A DNA stretch of 64,000 nt, taken from contig WMCF01000055.1 in NCBI GenBank assembly GCA_009792885.1, positions 4,126,848 through 4,190,847 of the forward strand, given 5' to 3'. The translations under genes and the position numbers were made by a program. This document shows, one piece after another, positions 62,391 to 64,000 of the stretch. The notes below the pieces were generated by a model. The model saw only the letters and a program-made list of their open reading frames with translations, did no database searches and had not been told where the DNA came from. How positions within the stretch are numbered: position 1 is the first letter of the stretch; the number at the start of each line of letters is the position of its first letter. Source of the DNA: Eremophila alpestris peregrina. Taxonomy: Eukaryota > Chordata > Aves > Passeriformes > Alaudidae.

Positions 62391-64000
62391 TGACAGATTG
62401 AAGTATTATTTCACGCATTTTGGAAAAAACCCAAACATCAGTAGCACTCTGCTAGTGCTTTGCACCTTGAAGTTTTGTTATTTTTTCAAAATTAGCACTC
62501 TGAAGTTTAATTGTCTTGCAAAATCTCTCCAGTCACACTTGAAACAGCAGGGTCTCCCCTGCTATAGCTCAATTTGTTTTACCTGAAGCATCCTTTCTAA
62601 CTGTCTGACTATACATCAGTTTTTCTTTATGGAAGGAATCTGATTTTACCACATCAAATGAGAGTAAATATTTTTTGGACCCTTTCCTCTGGGTATCTGG
62701 ATTTAGATCATGAGATGAACAATCAATATTCTTTGTTTTCCTGATGATTCAATTGAAACATAATGTATGAGTCACTGAGGATGTCTTATTAAGTAAGTGC
62801 CCCAAGGTCAAGCATACAGATCAGATCTTTGGAGGTTTTTTTTCACTGTGTTCACAATATAAACATAGTTTAACAAAGCTCATTTTAGTTGATATATTTT
62901 CCCTGTAATTATTCCTTCCAATCACAAGAGAGGCAGTTTACCCTCAGACAGTGTCACACACTGGTATTAAAATAAATTATTTTACCCGCTACATAAATTA
63001 ATTAGTAGCAACAAAAGCTATAGCCTATCTAGAGTAAATGGCATTAGGTGTAATTACAAGTAAACAAAGCTTGTCCCCAAATTCTTTGAGCCTATGTACA
63101 GTTGGATTACAGCAACTCTATTGGGCAGTAGCCTATTTGCCTAGTAATTGTGACTCATACAAGTGCTATAACTACACTGATTTATTTTCCTTACAGACTC
63201 TGTGGTAGGTTAATTAAATGATCCATTCTAAATAATGACAGTTTTTTACAAGTAGCCTTGCAGGAACTGAGCTGTTACTTCAAAAGGCATGAGCCAAAGA
63301 GAAAATAATGAAGGTGAACCACAGAAAACCTTCTTAAAAATATATACTAATACAGAGAATACATCGAAAAATCAATTTTCAGAATGCCGTACTATTAAGT
63401 ATTTGACAGTGGTTTTTACCAATATACTGTCCCATGCAGAAAAAAAACTACTGGAATGTTGAGGTCAAATAAAATATGCCTGGTATTCCATAGTAAAGCA
63501 ACAAAAAGTTGTGGCACTGCAATATCTTGCTAAATAACTCACTTTTCATAAATGAACTTGCTTTAAACAAGTTACCCAAATAAGATACCCAAATTCATCT
63601 CTATGTACCTCCTTTGCAAGGTAACTGCAGACTATAACATGAAAACTCTTGCCTATGAACTCCTCTACAGCTTCTTTCTCTAAATATTTGGCCCTTCAGT
63701 AGTCAGAGGCTCTTGATTTGCAAATAAGATTTGAAAAATGCTTTAATTCATTAAAATCACAAAGAAATAGCTCAGCTAAAAGTGATTGCCAAACATTCTG
63801 CTGCTGGAGCGGAGACAAAAGATACAATGTCAGATAGTTCAGGAAACTGAGTAAAGAGAAAAAATTCTAATACCTCATCATAAAAAAGTCAGGAGAAGGA
63901 TCAGTGCCAAATAAGTCTGTACTAAAAAGAAGAAGAAAAAGAAAAAAACAACAAAAAGGGGCAGCTCTTTAGACAATGGTGAGTCCAAGTAAATGAATTG
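62391..64000. other. Unique noncoding sequence to the window end
   Basis: No supported gene or RNA. The segment about 62990-63230 is non-repetitive with several TAAT/ATTA words and is a weak candidate for conserved noncoding DNA. A purine-rich stretch lies at 63925-63960. Confidence 0.5.

Noticed and set aside
63181..63230. Splice-acceptor-like ttattttccttacag before actctgtg
   Set aside because: All three frames after the site stop within about 25 bases, and no matching donor or conserved exon is evident.
1..64000. CRISPR arrays, bacterial operons, ribosome binding sites, rRNA or tRNA genes
   Set aside because: No regularly spaced identical repeats, no cloverleaf or rRNA wording, and the CR1 and LTR content shows a vertebrate nuclear genome.

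Overview
The window reads as vertebrate, most likely bird, nuclear DNA from a gene desert or very long introns. It is AT-rich, and all open frames are short: the longest start-to-stop frame is about 149 codons and it overlaps a dead retrotransposon. I see no operon layout, no RNA gene, no CRISPR array and no convincing exon. The clearest marker is a 5'-truncated CR1 LINE at 546-1075. It still shows the decayed C-terminal end of the CR1 reverse-transcriptase ORF and the CR1 3' terminus. A second CR1-type tail lies at 55321-55466. CR1 also occurs in turtles and crocodilians, so 'bird' is an inference from how these copies look; no species can be named.

Layout. 1-5980: one CR1 copy, then AT-rich unique sequence with GC-richer blocks at about 2981-3860 and 4556-4905. 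5982-15580: (TA)n tract, a regulatory-looking block at 7075-7310 with an internal duplication, a (TA)/(CA) microsatellite, an imperfect 24-bp palindrome, an 11-bp triple repeat and homopolymer tracts. About 15587-16140: a probable solo LTR with three CCAAT-headed units spaced about 50 bp. 16141-19240: very AT-rich unique sequence. 19240-20640: a decayed minisatellite of about 68-bp period, a 150-bp A/C-rich tract, and a displaced minisatellite copy. 20641-34080: unique sequence with small simple repeats. About 34080-35988: a GC-richer block followed by a probable LTR containing a 53-bp internal duplication. 35989-42500: unique sequence with one candidate conserved noncoding block. 42555-43010: a possible LTR on the minus strand. 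44921-46106: two LTRs of different sequence type within 1.2 kb, with a small AATAAA-rich triple repeat between them. 46107-64000: unique sequence with a perfect 12-bp-stem hairpin (49436-49469), the second CR1 tail, a perfect 20-bp palindrome (61389-61408) and a GC-richer block at 62100-62390.

No genes act together here. What can be supported is repeat archaeology (CR1 and LTR insertions, decayed minisatellites) plus a few blocks that could be conserved regulatory DNA. LTR families, insertion ages and conservation all need a repeat-library search or a whole-genome alignment, neither of which I could run. I found no previously undescribed system and do not claim one.
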